Notes: generated from the letters alone by a model not told the origin. DNA of 15,210 bases from CAZDIO01 sp964505555 (GCA_964505555.1 CAZDIO010000171.1:1-15210), one strand, 5' to 3'. Shown: positions 7,506 to 14,078, numbered from the stretch's first letter. Numbers and translations: made by a program.

Positions 7506-7691
7506 ATGCAGGCTCCGAAGAAGCGAAAATCAAAATCAACTCGTGGGATGCGTCGTGCGCACGACTTTTTGACACCCGTTCAACATTCTAAGTGTGCAAG
7601 TTGTGGAGAGGTAAAGCTCCCACATCATGTTTGCCCCTCTTGTGGTGTCTATCGAGGGAGAAAACTACGCGAAGTTGCCGTACGTGAATAA
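7506..7691 (+). CDS. rpmF: 50S ribosomal protein L32
   Basis: Small structural protein of the large ribosomal subunit. Its 61 residues match the family: a basic N-terminus starting after an initial Met-Gln (APKKRKSKSTRGMRRAHDFL) and a zinc ribbon with C30-x2-C33 and C43-x2-C46, so it is the zinc-binding (C+) form. It lies downstream of yceD and 12-18 bases before plsX, the conserved arrangement that links ribosome and lipid synthesis genes. The start is fixed by homology; see the adjacent -10 box for the lack of a normal ribosome binding site. Confidence 0.97.
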   Translation: MQAPKKRKSKSTRGMRRAHDFLTPVQHSKCASCGEVKLPHHVCPSCGVYRGRKLREVAVRE

Positions 7692-7709
7692 GTTCTCGGG
7701 GGAATGCCC

Positions 7710-8882
7710 GTGGAGATAAACGGTTCTGCCTCACTGCCTGCTTATCAATCGGAACTTCCGATCTCAGTAGACACTACTGGGGGAGATAACGGTATTGATG
7801 TCCAAGTTGAAGGGGCGCTTGCCGCGTTTCGAGAATTTGGGGTGCGCTCAATTCTTGTTGGTCCTGAAGAGTCACTGAGAGCTAAGTTAAAAGGTTTGGG
7901 AGGACTCAACACTCCGATTGAGATCGTTCATGCTCCGGAAACGATCTCCATGGATGATTCACCAACAAAAGCTGTTAGGAGAAAACCAAACTCCTCGCTT
8001 TGTGTTGCCTACAATCTTGTCAATACTGGTCGTGCAGCCGCTGTAATTAGCGCTGGAAATTCCGGAGCGATGATGGCGGCAGGGCGATTAATCTCTGGAT
8101 TGCTCCCAGGAATTGAACGACCAGCCATCGCGACCTTGATTCCCGCGCCAGGTGGAAAACCCCCCAATGTCATCCTTGATTCCGGTGCAAACGTTGATTG
8201 CCATGCAAGAAACTTAGTGCAATTTGCCGTGATGGGTTCAATCTATTTTAACTCACTGTTTAATATTGACCGACCAAAAGTAGCGCTGCTCTCTAATGGC
8301 AGTGAGCAATCAAAGGGGACAGATGTGATTCGAGCTGCCTCGATGGCACTTGCTCAAATTGATACTATAAACTACGTGGGGTACGTTGAAGGTCGTGATA
8401 TCGCGACGGACAAGGCAAATGTGATTGTTTGCGATGGCTTTGTAGGAAACGTGGTACTCAAAGCAATGGAAGGATGTGTGCGGCTTGTTTTTGAAGAGAT
8501 CGTCCACCAGAGTAAAAAGGGGTTAGTGCGAAAGCTTGGATTGGGACTTTCAAAGGGGATGTACCGAGAGATCTTTGCAGAGCGTTTTGATTACACCACT
8601 CATGGTGGGGCGCCACTTCTTGGTTTACGAAAACTCGCACTTGTTCTCCACGGTTCCTCTGATGCGCGTGCGGTTAAAAATGCTGTTCGTGTGGCGGATA
8701 CGTTTTCTAGAATTCGGATGACAGAAAAAATCACATTGGAACTGACCCATCTTGAGGATACCTTAGTCAACGGGGATCAGGCCTTCTTTTCAGGGGTACT
8801 AAACACCATACAAAAAGGAAAAAACTTTAAATCTGATGCCCCTTCAATTGAGTCTCCAGCAGATAGCTCCGGAGACGAATAG
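7710..8882 (+). CDS. plsX: Phosphate acyltransferase PlsX
   Basis: Peripheral membrane enzyme that converts acyl-ACP and phosphate to acyl-phosphate, the donor for the first acylation of glycerol-3-phosphate. Family blocks seen: the start of the fold near residue 20 (VDTTGGDNG in place of the common VDAMGGD), TISMDDSPTKAVRRK, AVISAGNSGAMMAAG, ILDSGAN, ALLSNGSEQSKGTD, and VCDGFVGNVVLKAMEG. Length is about 390, longer than many because of roughly 16 extra N-terminal residues and a Ser/Asp-rich tail. Start choice: GGGGGA at 7698-7703 abuts the ATG at 7704 but sits six bases before the in-frame GTG at 7710, so GTG is favoured; ATG 7704 would add two residues. The stop codon falls in a 14-base tandem repeat. 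Confidence 0.94.
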   Translation: MEINGSASLPAYQSELPISVDTTGGDNGIDVQVEGALAAFREFGVRSILVGPEESLRAKLKGLGGLNTPIEIVHAPETISMDDSPTKAVRRKPNSSLCVAYNLVNTGRAAAVISAGNSGAMMAAGRLISGLLPGIERPAIATLIPAPGGKPPNVILDSGANVDCHARNLVQFAVMGSIYFNSLFNIDRPKVALLSNGSEQSKGTDVIRAASMALAQIDTINYVGYVEGRDIATDKANVIVCDGFVGNVVLKAMEGCVRLVFEEIVHQSKKGLVRKLGLGLSKGMYREIFAERFDYTTHGGAPLLGLRKLALVLHGSSDARAVKNAVRVADTFSRIRMTEKITLELTHLEDTLVNGDQAFFSGVLNTIQKGKNFKSDAPSIESPADSSGDE

Positions 8883-8901
8883 ACGAGGACGAATAGACGA
8901 G
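8874..8901 (+). repeat. 14-base tandem duplication across the plsX stop codon
   Basis: GACGAATAGACGAG occurs twice without interruption (8874-8887 and 8888-8901). The first copy carries the plsX TAG stop (8880-8882). A recent slippage duplication is the simplest reading; it lengthens the plsX-fabG spacer without changing either product. Confidence 0.85.
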
Positions 8902-8937
8902 TAAGATTACCAACGAATCTTTACGCTTAAGGAAAAG

Positions 8938-9693
8938 ATGGCAAGTCAAGCACCACTGTATAATCAAGTTGCCGTAGTCACTGGAGCTTCCCGAGGTATT
9001 GGGGAAGCAATTGCTAGAAAGCTTGGGCATCTTGGTGCGCGGGTAGTGGTGAATTTCTCTAAAAATGAAGAGAAAGCAAAGCAAATCGTAACTGATATAG
9101 AAAAAAGTGGAGGGCATGCCTTTGCGCTCGGTTTTGATGTGAGTATCCCTTCGGCGGTTGAGGGGGCATTTGAGGAGATCATCAAACGGGAGCGACGGAT
9201 AGATATCCTTGTTAACAATGCGGGGATCAGTCTTGATAGTCTCATTCTTCGTGCAAAAAATGAGGAATGGCAGAAAACTCTTGATGTTAATCTTTCTAGT
9301 TGTTTCTATTGTTCACGCGCTGTTTCAAAACCGATGCTCAAAGCCCGATATGGTCGAATTATAAATGTTAGTTCTGTTATCGGTGAAATGGGAAATGCAG
9401 GGCAGGTAGCGTATGCTGCATCAAAGGCGGGGATCTTCGGCCTAACAAAAAGTCTTGCAAAAGAGTTAGGAAGTCGAAACGTTACTGTTAACGCCATTGC
9501 ACCAGGTTATATTGAAACGGATATGACTGGGGAGTTAGGAGAAGAGCAACGGCAAGCTATTCTTGAGCAAATACCTCTGCAACGTCTTGGAACTGTCGAT
9601 GATATTTCAGAAGTAGTGGCATTTCTTTGTTTACCCGGTGCTTCTTACCTAACTGGTCAGATCATTGGAATTAACGGCGGAATGTATATGTAG
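8938..9693 (+). CDS. fabG: 3-oxoacyl-ACP reductase FabG
   Basis: NADPH-dependent reductase of the type II fatty-acid cycle, reducing 3-oxoacyl-ACP to 3-hydroxyacyl-ACP in the cytoplasm. It is a 251-residue classical short-chain dehydrogenase: cofactor loop TGASRGIG (15-22), NNAG (93-96), and the catalytic Ser146, Tyr159 and Lys163 (YAASK). The ending SYLTGQIIGINGGMYM is typical of FabG. AAGGAAAAG right before the ATG is a clear ribosome binding site. It follows plsX by 55 bases and precedes acpP, so FabG rather than another SDR is the natural call. The fabH and fabD genes usually found between plsX and fabG are absent. Confidence 0.95.
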   Translation: MASQAPLYNQVAVVTGASRGIGEAIARKLGHLGARVVVNFSKNEEKAKQIVTDIEKSGGHAFALGFDVSIPSAVEGAFEEIIKRERRIDILVNNAGISLDSLILRAKNEEWQKTLDVNLSSCFYCSRAVSKPMLKARYGRIINVSSVIGEMGNAGQVAYAASKAGIFGLTKSLAKELGSRNVTVNAIAPGYIETDMTGELGEEQRQAILEQIPLQRLGTVDDISEVVAFLCLPGASYLTGQIIGINGGMYM

Positions 9694-9777
9694 CTGAAAC
9701 AATTGAGTATTTTATCAAGCTCAATGAAGTGTGTTGTGTTTTTTGTGGTAACGACGAGAGAAACTTTCTAAAAGAAG

Positions 9778-9805
9778 TTGACAATTATTAGCGGGCTCAT
9801 ATGTT
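9778..9805 (+). promoter_or_regulatory. Sigma-70 promoter of acpP
   Basis: A perfect TTGACA (9778-9783), a 16-base spacer and TATGTT (9800-9805, 4/6). Predicted start near 9812, giving a leader of about 68 bases. ACP is normally very abundant, so a dedicated promoter here is expected. Confidence 0.6.
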
Positions 9806-9879
9806 CGGTTGCTGTGATTGAGGATTGCCTCAAACAAAGCAACGAAGATGAAGCTTAAACCATACTTGGAGGGACAGTA

Positions 9880-10122
9880 ATGTCGAATGCGGAGATAGAA
9901 AAGGATATTAAGAATATTATTGTAGAGCAGTTGAAGGTTGCACAAGATGAGGTAATCGCAACAGCGTCATTCATTGATGACCTCGGTGCTGATTCTTTGG
10001 ATATCGTTGAACTCGTGATGGCTCTTGAAGAGAAATACGGCATTGAAATTTCAGATGAAGATGCTGAAAAGATCCAAACTGTTGGTGATGCAGTAACCTA
10101 CATTGTTGAGCATACAAGCTGA
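9880..10122 (+). CDS. acpP: Acyl carrier protein
   Basis: Small acidic carrier that holds growing acyl chains on a 4'-phosphopantetheine arm. Its 80 residues include the attachment site Ser39 in GADSLDIVELVMALE and the typical downstream helix region ISDEDAEKIQTVGDAV. A strong Shine-Dalgarno (GGAGGG, about 9868-9873) precedes the ATG, matching the need for high expression. It has its own promoter in the 186-base gap after fabG. The stop TGA is directly followed by the GTG start of nrdR. The fabF gene that often follows acpP is not present. Confidence 0.97.
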   Translation: MSNAEIEKDIKNIIVEQLKVAQDEVIATASFIDDLGADSLDIVELVMALEEKYGIEISDEDAEKIQTVGDAVTYIVEHTS

Positions 10123-10653
10123 GTGAAATGTCCAAGATGTGATTCTTCGAAAACTCGCGTTGTTGATTCACGCGAAGCCGACGATGGTCGTTCGGTACGT
10201 CGTCGTCGTGAGTGTGAGTCGTGCGAGTTTCGCTTTACCACCTTCGAGCATATTGAAGAGAGTATGCCGATGGTGGTTAAAAAAGGTGGGCAGCGAGAAA
10301 GCTTTGATCGTTATAAGATCCTCAGTGGATTAAAAAAAGCCTGTGAAAAGCGACCAGTTAGTGTCGCTGATATGGAAGATGTCGTTAAAGGCATCGAAGC
10401 AAAACTCCTGGAAGTCTCTGAAAAGGAGGTTTCAAGCGAACTCCTTGGGCAGATGGTTATTGAGAGGCTTCAAACTCTCGATCAGGTTGCCTATGTCCGT
10501 TTTGCTTCAGTCTATCGTGAGTTCTCTGATGTAAACGAATTTCTCGAAACCCTCAGGCATCTTGTTGGAAGTGAGAAAAAAGTTAACCAAGCAGGAAAAG
10601 TCCAAGAAATTTCTCGCATTCGGGAACTAAAAACACACCCTCATGAGTTGTAA
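10123..10653 (+). CDS. nrdR: NrdR, repressor of ribonucleotide reductase genes
   Basis: Nucleotide-sensing transcription repressor that binds NrdR boxes before ribonucleotide reductase operons. It is 176 residues long, slightly longer than the common 150-160. An N-terminal zinc ribbon has C3-x2-C6 and C31-x2-C34, with the conserved VVDSREADDGRSVRRRRECESC between; an ATP-cone domain follows at about 49-139 (VVKKGGQRESFDR, then QVAYVRFASVYREF). The start is a GTG that begins immediately after the acpP stop codon (TGAGTG) and gives the invariant MKCPRC N-terminus. With no clear Shine-Dalgarno of its own it probably depends on translational coupling to acpP. No ribonucleotide reductase gene lies in this window. 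The nrdR-ribD pairing is common in Proteobacteria. Confidence 0.96.
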   Translation: MKCPRCDSSKTRVVDSREADDGRSVRRRRECESCEFRFTTFEHIEESMPMVVKKGGQRESFDRYKILSGLKKACEKRPVSVADMEDVVKGIEAKLLEVSEKEVSSELLGQMVIERLQTLDQVAYVRFASVYREFSDVNEFLETLRHLVGSEKKVNQAGKVQEISRIRELKTHPHEL

Positions 10654-10686
10654 ACTCGATTTTTGTTCAGTTTGCAGTTTGCTGTA

Positions 10687-11814
10687 ATGAAATCGGATCG
10701 GCAGTACACCCCAAAAGAAACTTCATTAATGATGCGAGCGCTTGCGCTTGCACGACGTGGTGGCGGGTTTGTTGCTCCAAATCCAATGGTTGGAGCAGTG
10801 ATCACCAATGGAGGCAAACTCGTTGGCTGGGGGTGGCATCGTCGTGCTGGGGACGTTCATGCTGAAATTGAAGCGTTGGAGCGGGCGGGCTCAAAAGCTC
10901 GGGGTGGGGATCTCTACGTAACATTAGCGCCGTGTAATCATTTTGGAAGAACTCCTCCATGCACTGAAGCAATTCTTAAAGCAGGTATCTCTCGGGTAGT
11001 GGCGGCGATTGATGATCCAAATCCGCAGGTAAAAGGGGGTGGGTTAAAGTATCTGCACTCTCAGGGAATCAAAACCGAGGTTGGGCTTCTTGGGAATCAA
11101 GCTGCAGAGCTTAACGCCGGGTGGATCCATTGGGTGAGAACGAAACGACCCTTGGTAGTTTTAAAACTTGCGATTTCTCTTGATGGGAAAATTGCTCCTG
11201 CAAACGGTCAAACTCAGTGGCTCAGTGGCGAGGTAGCACGGGCACAGGTGCAGCGTTTACGAAGAACGACACAAGCGATTCTGGTGGGAAAAAACACCGT
11301 GCTTAAAGATAACCCACGATTAACAAATCGAACTGGGAGCGGCTATCGACCCCTGCGAGTGGTCGTGGACTCAGAATTAGAGGTCGCTCCGAGTTCTCAT
11401 ATCTATCAAGCAATCGATGGGCTGACAAAGCCTGAAGCACTGGTAGTGACAACGAGCCGGGCAAGTTTTGAGCGGCGCCAAGTGCTTGAACTTGCGGGGG
11501 TAGAGGTTTCGGTGCTGGAAAAAAACGATGGTCAGGTCGATCTTGAAGCACTCCTTGTTATGCTTGGAGAGAAGGGAATTCAAACCGTGCTCTGTGAAGG
11601 GGGAGCAGAGCTCGGAACAAATCTCCTTCGGCAACGACTGTGTGATCGGGTTCTTCTGTATCAGTGTCCGATGCTTATAGGAAAGAGTGGGAAGTCGTTT
11701 TTTGATTTCGCTGTTGGTGATTCATTGCAGGATGCGATCGGGTTGGAGCTTATCTGGAATAGAAAAGTTGGGAGGGATGGGGTATCGTATTATCGGGTTG
11801 GGGGGAGGAGGTGA
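10687..11814 (+). CDS. ribD: Bifunctional riboflavin biosynthesis protein RibD (deaminase/reductase)
   Basis: Catalyses the second and third steps after GTP cyclohydrolase II: deamination of the pyrimidine, then NADPH-dependent reduction of its ribosyl side chain. Numbered from the ATG at 10687 (375 residues), the N-terminal deaminase has zinc ligands in HAE (His58, with catalytic Glu60) and PCNHFGRTPPC (Cys83, Cys92). The C-terminal reductase starts near 147 (LVVLKLAISLDGKIA) and contains TQWLSGEVAR, ILVGKNTVLKDNPRLT and the late CEGGAELGTNLL. The motif usually reading TLEPC is TLAPC here. A TTG at 10663 would extend the protein by eight unconserved residues; I prefer the ATG. The gene follows nrdR by 33 bases, and a repeat-filled gap separates it from ribE. 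Confidence 0.93.
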   Translation: MKSDRQYTPKETSLMMRALALARRGGGFVAPNPMVGAVITNGGKLVGWGWHRRAGDVHAEIEALERAGSKARGGDLYVTLAPCNHFGRTPPCTEAILKAGISRVVAAIDDPNPQVKGGGLKYLHSQGIKTEVGLLGNQAAELNAGWIHWVRTKRPLVVLKLAISLDGKIAPANGQTQWLSGEVARAQVQRLRRTTQAILVGKNTVLKDNPRLTNRTGSGYRPLRVVVDSELEVAPSSHIYQAIDGLTKPEALVVTTSRASFERRQVLELAGVEVSVLEKNDGQVDLEALLVMLGEKGIQTVLCEGGAELGTNLLRQRLCDRVLLYQCPMLIGKSGKSFFDFAVGDSLQDAIGLELIWNRKVGRDGVSYYRVGGRR

Positions 11815-11825
11815 AGGGGGGATAA

Positions 11826-11916
11826 TATGAATAAGAATCGAGGTTGAGGGGAAGTTCAAGTGCAAGAATAAGGATAAGAAGAAGGGGAAGAATAAGAATA
11901 GGGATAAGAATATGGG
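11826..11916 (+). repeat. Degenerate purine-rich (RATAAG)n tract
   Basis: A one-sided purine-rich stretch built from units such as GAATAAG, GGATAAG and GAATAGG. AATAAGGATA within it recurs as the reverse complement TATCCTTATT at 12059-12068 on the other side of the palindromic element, so the tract may be one arm of a larger inverted structure. In translation it gives only Ile/Arg or Leu/Ile repeats. Confidence 0.55.
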
Positions 11917-11926
11917 TCACAAAAAC

Positions 11927-12030
11927 TCCTGTCGTTGCGAGCCGGGAGGCCCGGCCGCCGGGCGAAGCGAAGCAATCTCGAACCCTTATTTGTAATATGA
12001 GATTGCTTCGCTTCGCTCGCAACGACAGGA
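11927..12030. repeat. Palindromic repeat element with 32-base arms
   Basis: The right arm (11999-12030) is the perfect reverse complement of the left arm once a 21-base GC-rich insert (11943-11963) is removed from the left; the arm pieces are 11927-11942 and 11964-11979, with a 19-base loop at 11980-11998. The core TTGCGAGCGAAGCGAAGC, ending in AATCTC, belongs to a dispersed repeat type found in many bacterial genomes, recognisable from spurious peptides such as LLRFARND and SLRAKRSN. It is MITE- or REP-like, carries no transposase, and shows no clear target duplication. Confidence 0.85.
11941..11963. other. GC-rich nested hairpin inside the left arm
   Basis: The extra block in the left arm is almost pure G+C and can form either of two overlapping 6-bp hairpins: 11941-11946 with 11950-11955, or 11949-11954 with 11958-11963, each with a three-base loop. 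The right arm lacks it. It is either an arm-specific insertion or the remnant of a longer arm lost on the other side. Confidence 0.6.
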
Positions 12031-12044
12031 ATCGAAGCGCCGTT

Positions 12045-12073
12045 TTGTTAGAAACTTTTATCCTTATTTTGAT
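12045..12073 (+). promoter_or_regulatory. Weak promoter candidate for ribE
   Basis: TTGTTA (12045-12050), a 17-base spacer and TTTGAT (12068-12073, 4/6) would start transcription near 12080. This could restore expression of ribE-ribBA downstream of the repeat, but the match is modest. Confidence 0.3.
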
Positions 12074-12097
12074 CCAACCAAAACAAATGACAACAAA

Positions 12098-12697
12098 ATG
12101 TTCTCTGGAATCATAAAAGAAATAGGAACATGCAAAGAAGTTATTCAAGGCGATAACCTCTACCAAATCGCCATAGAGGCGAAGTACTTTCTTGATCCTC
12201 AGCTTACCATCGGCGAAAGCATCTGTATATCGGGGGTTTGTCTTACCCTTGTAGAACGAAAGCACAATCTTGGTTTCTTTGATATCGCTACAGAAACATT
12301 GAAGCGAACAACTCTCGCATCAAAAAAAGCTGGAGATCTTTTTAATATCGAGCCTTCATTAAAAGTTGGTGAAGCGCTCTCCGGGCATTTTGTTTTGGGG
12401 CATGTAGATATCGTGACCACCGTGCTTTCGCGACAAGAAACAGAAAACACCGTCTCTTTTACTTTGAGGATGCCCCGTGAAGTGGCGCCGTTTATTGCAG
12501 AAAAGGGTTCAATCTGTCTTGATGGGGTGAGCTTAACCGTAGGAGAAATAAGTAAGGAGAGCTTTAGCGTCTACGTTGTGCCCCATACCCTCGCAGTGAC
12601 GACCTTTTTATCCTTGAAAAGTAATGATACAATCAACGTCGAAGTTGATGTGATCTCTCGTTACTTACATCGATTGATGAATACAGCGGTTACGTAA
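12098..12697 (+). CDS. ribE: Riboflavin synthase, alpha chain
   Basis: Final enzyme of the pathway: dismutates two 6,7-dimethyl-8-ribityllumazine molecules into riboflavin and a pyrimidine that is recycled. The 199 residues form two similar lumazine-binding barrels. Barrel one starts with MFSGIIKEIG and has GESICISGVCLTL (39-51); barrel two begins around SGHFVLGHVD (95-104) and has CLDGVSLTV (140-148), ending with VEVDVISRYL. The ATG at 12098 is fixed by the conserved MF(T/S)GII N-terminus although no good Shine-Dalgarno precedes it. It is followed after four bases by ribBA. The symbol ribC is used for the same enzyme in some species. Confidence 0.95.
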   Translation: MFSGIIKEIGTCKEVIQGDNLYQIAIEAKYFLDPQLTIGESICISGVCLTLVERKHNLGFFDIATETLKRTTLASKKAGDLFNIEPSLKVGEALSGHFVLGHVDIVTTVLSRQETENTVSFTLRMPREVAPFIAEKGSICLDGVSLTVGEISKESFSVYVVPHTLAVTTFLSLKSNDTINVEVDVISRYLHRLMNTAVT

Positions 12698-12701
12698 GAA
12701 A

Positions 12702-13895
12702 ATGAAGTTTGATCCCTTAAGCGATATTCTTGATGATGTTCTTTCTGGACGACCGATCGTTGTTGTTGACGATAAGGACCGGGAGAATGAGGGAGATATC
12801 GTTGTGGCTGCAGAAAAAATCTCTGCAGAAACAATTAACTTTATGATTCAACAAGGCAAGGGACTAATCTGCCTGAGCCTTACAAAAGAGCGTCTTCAGA
12901 CTTTGCAGATTGGAGAGCAGGTAGTACAAAATTCCTCTCCTTTTCAAACCCGCTTTGCGGTGAGTATCGATCATCACTCAGTCCTTGGAAGAGGTGTTAC
13001 GGCCGAAGGACGTGCAAAAACAATTCTTGAAGCGATTAACCCACAAGCAGTGCCTGAAGATTTTTTTACCCCCGGATATGTGTTCCCTCTTACTGCGGCT
13101 GAAGGGGGGGTTCTTAAGCGAGCAGGACATACGGAGGCTTCACTGGATCTGGCGCGATTGGCCGGGGTATTTCCAGCGGGGGTGATCTGCGAAATAATGA
13201 ACGAACAGGGGGAGATGATTCGGGGTGCGGAACTTTATCAATACTGTAGAACACACCAACTGAAGATGACTCATATTGATGCGATTCGTGAGTATCGATT
13301 GCGTCATGATAGCAAGCTTCGTCGTGTTTCTTCCTGTGAAGTTCGACCTGGACTAAGAGCGATCTCGTTTGTTGATGATGCGGATGATAAAGAGCACATT
13401 GCTTTTGTTCAGGGGGAGCCTCAAGATGGTTGCCTTGTTCGGGTCCATTCTGAGTGCTTAACGGGGGATGTCTTTAATAGTCTTCGTTGTGATTGTGGTG
13501 ATCAACTCCATGCGGCATTACTTGCGATAAGTAACGAACAACAAGGGGTTGTTATTTATCTCCATCAGGAAGGTCGTGGGATCGGTCTTGGAAATAAGCT
13601 TCGAGCCTATGAGTTACAAGATCAGGGCTTTGATACGGTGGAGGCAAATCTCGAATTAGGCTTTAAAGCTGATTCTCGCGATTATCGCGCTGGAGCGCAG
13701 ATTCTTTCAGATCTCGGACTTCGTTCTGTGCGGCTGATGACAAACAATCCAGATAAAGTAGAGTCCCTAAAGAGTTTCGGTATTGAAGTTCAACAAAGAG
13801 TTGAGCTTCCCGTAAGCTGCCACTCTGTTAATGAGGGGTATCTGCGCACGAAGAGAGACAGATTGGGGCATATCCTCCCGCATCTCTCTTCGTAA
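12702..13895 (+). CDS. ribBA: RibBA: DHBP synthase domain (possibly inactive) fused to GTP cyclohydrolase II
   Basis: A 397-residue fusion. The C-terminal GTP cyclohydrolase II half (about 205-397) looks intact: zinc cysteines C252, C263 and C265 (HSECLTGD, then RCDCGDQLH), HQEGRGIGL (288-296), AYELQDQG and TNNPDKV. It opens the pathway from GTP. The N-terminal 3,4-dihydroxy-2-butanone 4-phosphate synthase half keeps DDKDRENEGD (23-32), GHTEA (His143) and Glu164, but several usually fixed positions differ: TTG(I/V)SAxDR reads GRGVTAEGR (Arg97, Gly103), PGHVFPLRA reads PGYVFPLTA (Tyr126, Thr131). By alignment with E. coli RibB, which I did from memory without gaps, Gly103 and Tyr126 replace an active-site Asp and His. 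GCHII activity is likely; DHBP synthase activity is doubtful. Four bases separate it from ribE. Confidence 0.93.
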   Translation: MKFDPLSDILDDVLSGRPIVVVDDKDRENEGDIVVAAEKISAETINFMIQQGKGLICLSLTKERLQTLQIGEQVVQNSSPFQTRFAVSIDHHSVLGRGVTAEGRAKTILEAINPQAVPEDFFTPGYVFPLTAAEGGVLKRAGHTEASLDLARLAGVFPAGVICEIMNEQGEMIRGAELYQYCRTHQLKMTHIDAIREYRLRHDSKLRRVSSCEVRPGLRAISFVDDADDKEHIAFVQGEPQDGCLVRVHSECLTGDVFNSLRCDCGDQLHAALLAISNEQQGVVIYLHQEGRGIGLGNKLRAYELQDQGFDTVEANLELGFKADSRDYRAGAQILSDLGLRSVRLMTNNPDKVESLKSFGIEVQQRVELPVSCHSVNEGYLRTKRDRLGHILPHLSS

Positions 13896-13908
13896 GTTAA
13901 AATAGCTC

Positions 13909-13941
13909 CGGAAAGGAAGTTTTTTCGACTTGGTTTTCCGA
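13909..13941. other. Imperfect hairpin downstream of ribBA
   Basis: CGGAAA (13909-13914) pairs with TTTCCG (13936-13941), and AAGT (13917-13920) with ACTT (13929-13932), around a T-rich loop and a small internal bulge. It starts 13 bases after the ribBA stop. The T run is in the loop rather than after the stem, so it is at best an atypical terminator. Confidence 0.3.
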
Positions 13942-14032
13942 AATCCCCCATGAAATCGCATATATCGTCCGAAATAATATTTTTCTTGTGAAATCTTGAT
14001 TCATTGTTAGTAGTTAGCTAAAGGGTTTCCTT

Positions 14033-14078
14033 TATCTTAGATCTAAGGGTGGTTCTGTTCTTTGTAAATGTATCTTAG
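14033..14078. promoter_or_regulatory. Palindrome and repeated octamer upstream of ribH (possible operator)
   Basis: CTTAGATCTAAG (14036-14047) is a perfect 12-bp palindrome. The octamer TATCTTAG overlapping its left half (14033-14040) recurs at 14071-14078, 38 bases on. The arrangement, two near-identical half-sites about 50-100 bases before a start codon, resembles a regulator binding region, but no regulator is known. Confidence 0.3.

Larger units (their letters stand above)
11815..12097. other. Repeat-filled gap between ribD and ribE
   Basis: This 283-base gap holds a purine-rich degenerate hexamer tract (about 11826-11916), a palindromic repeat element (11927-12030) and a weak promoter candidate for ribE. 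No gene is supported: long frames on both strands run through the repeat and give the low-complexity peptides such repeats typically encode. No FMN riboswitch features are seen. Confidence 0.7.

Noticed and set aside
9848..9880. Ten-codon frame ending in TAA that overlaps the acpP ATG (TAATG)
   Set aside because: It lacks its own ribosome binding site and contains the acpP Shine-Dalgarno; most likely chance.
10663..10686. TTG start extending RibD by eight residues
   Set aside because: The extension is unconserved, and the ATG at 10687 gives a normal-length RibD.
11844..12116. Plus-strand frame of 90 codons in the same gap
   Set aside because: It translates the purine hexamer tract (Arg/Ile repeats) and then the LLRFARND repeat peptide; no ribosome binding site or family resemblance.
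11750..12265. Long frame on the minus strand through the ribD-ribE gap
   Set aside because: Its product is low-complexity Leu/Ile followed by the SLRAKRSN-type peptide that this palindromic repeat produces; it also overlaps the ends of ribD and ribE.
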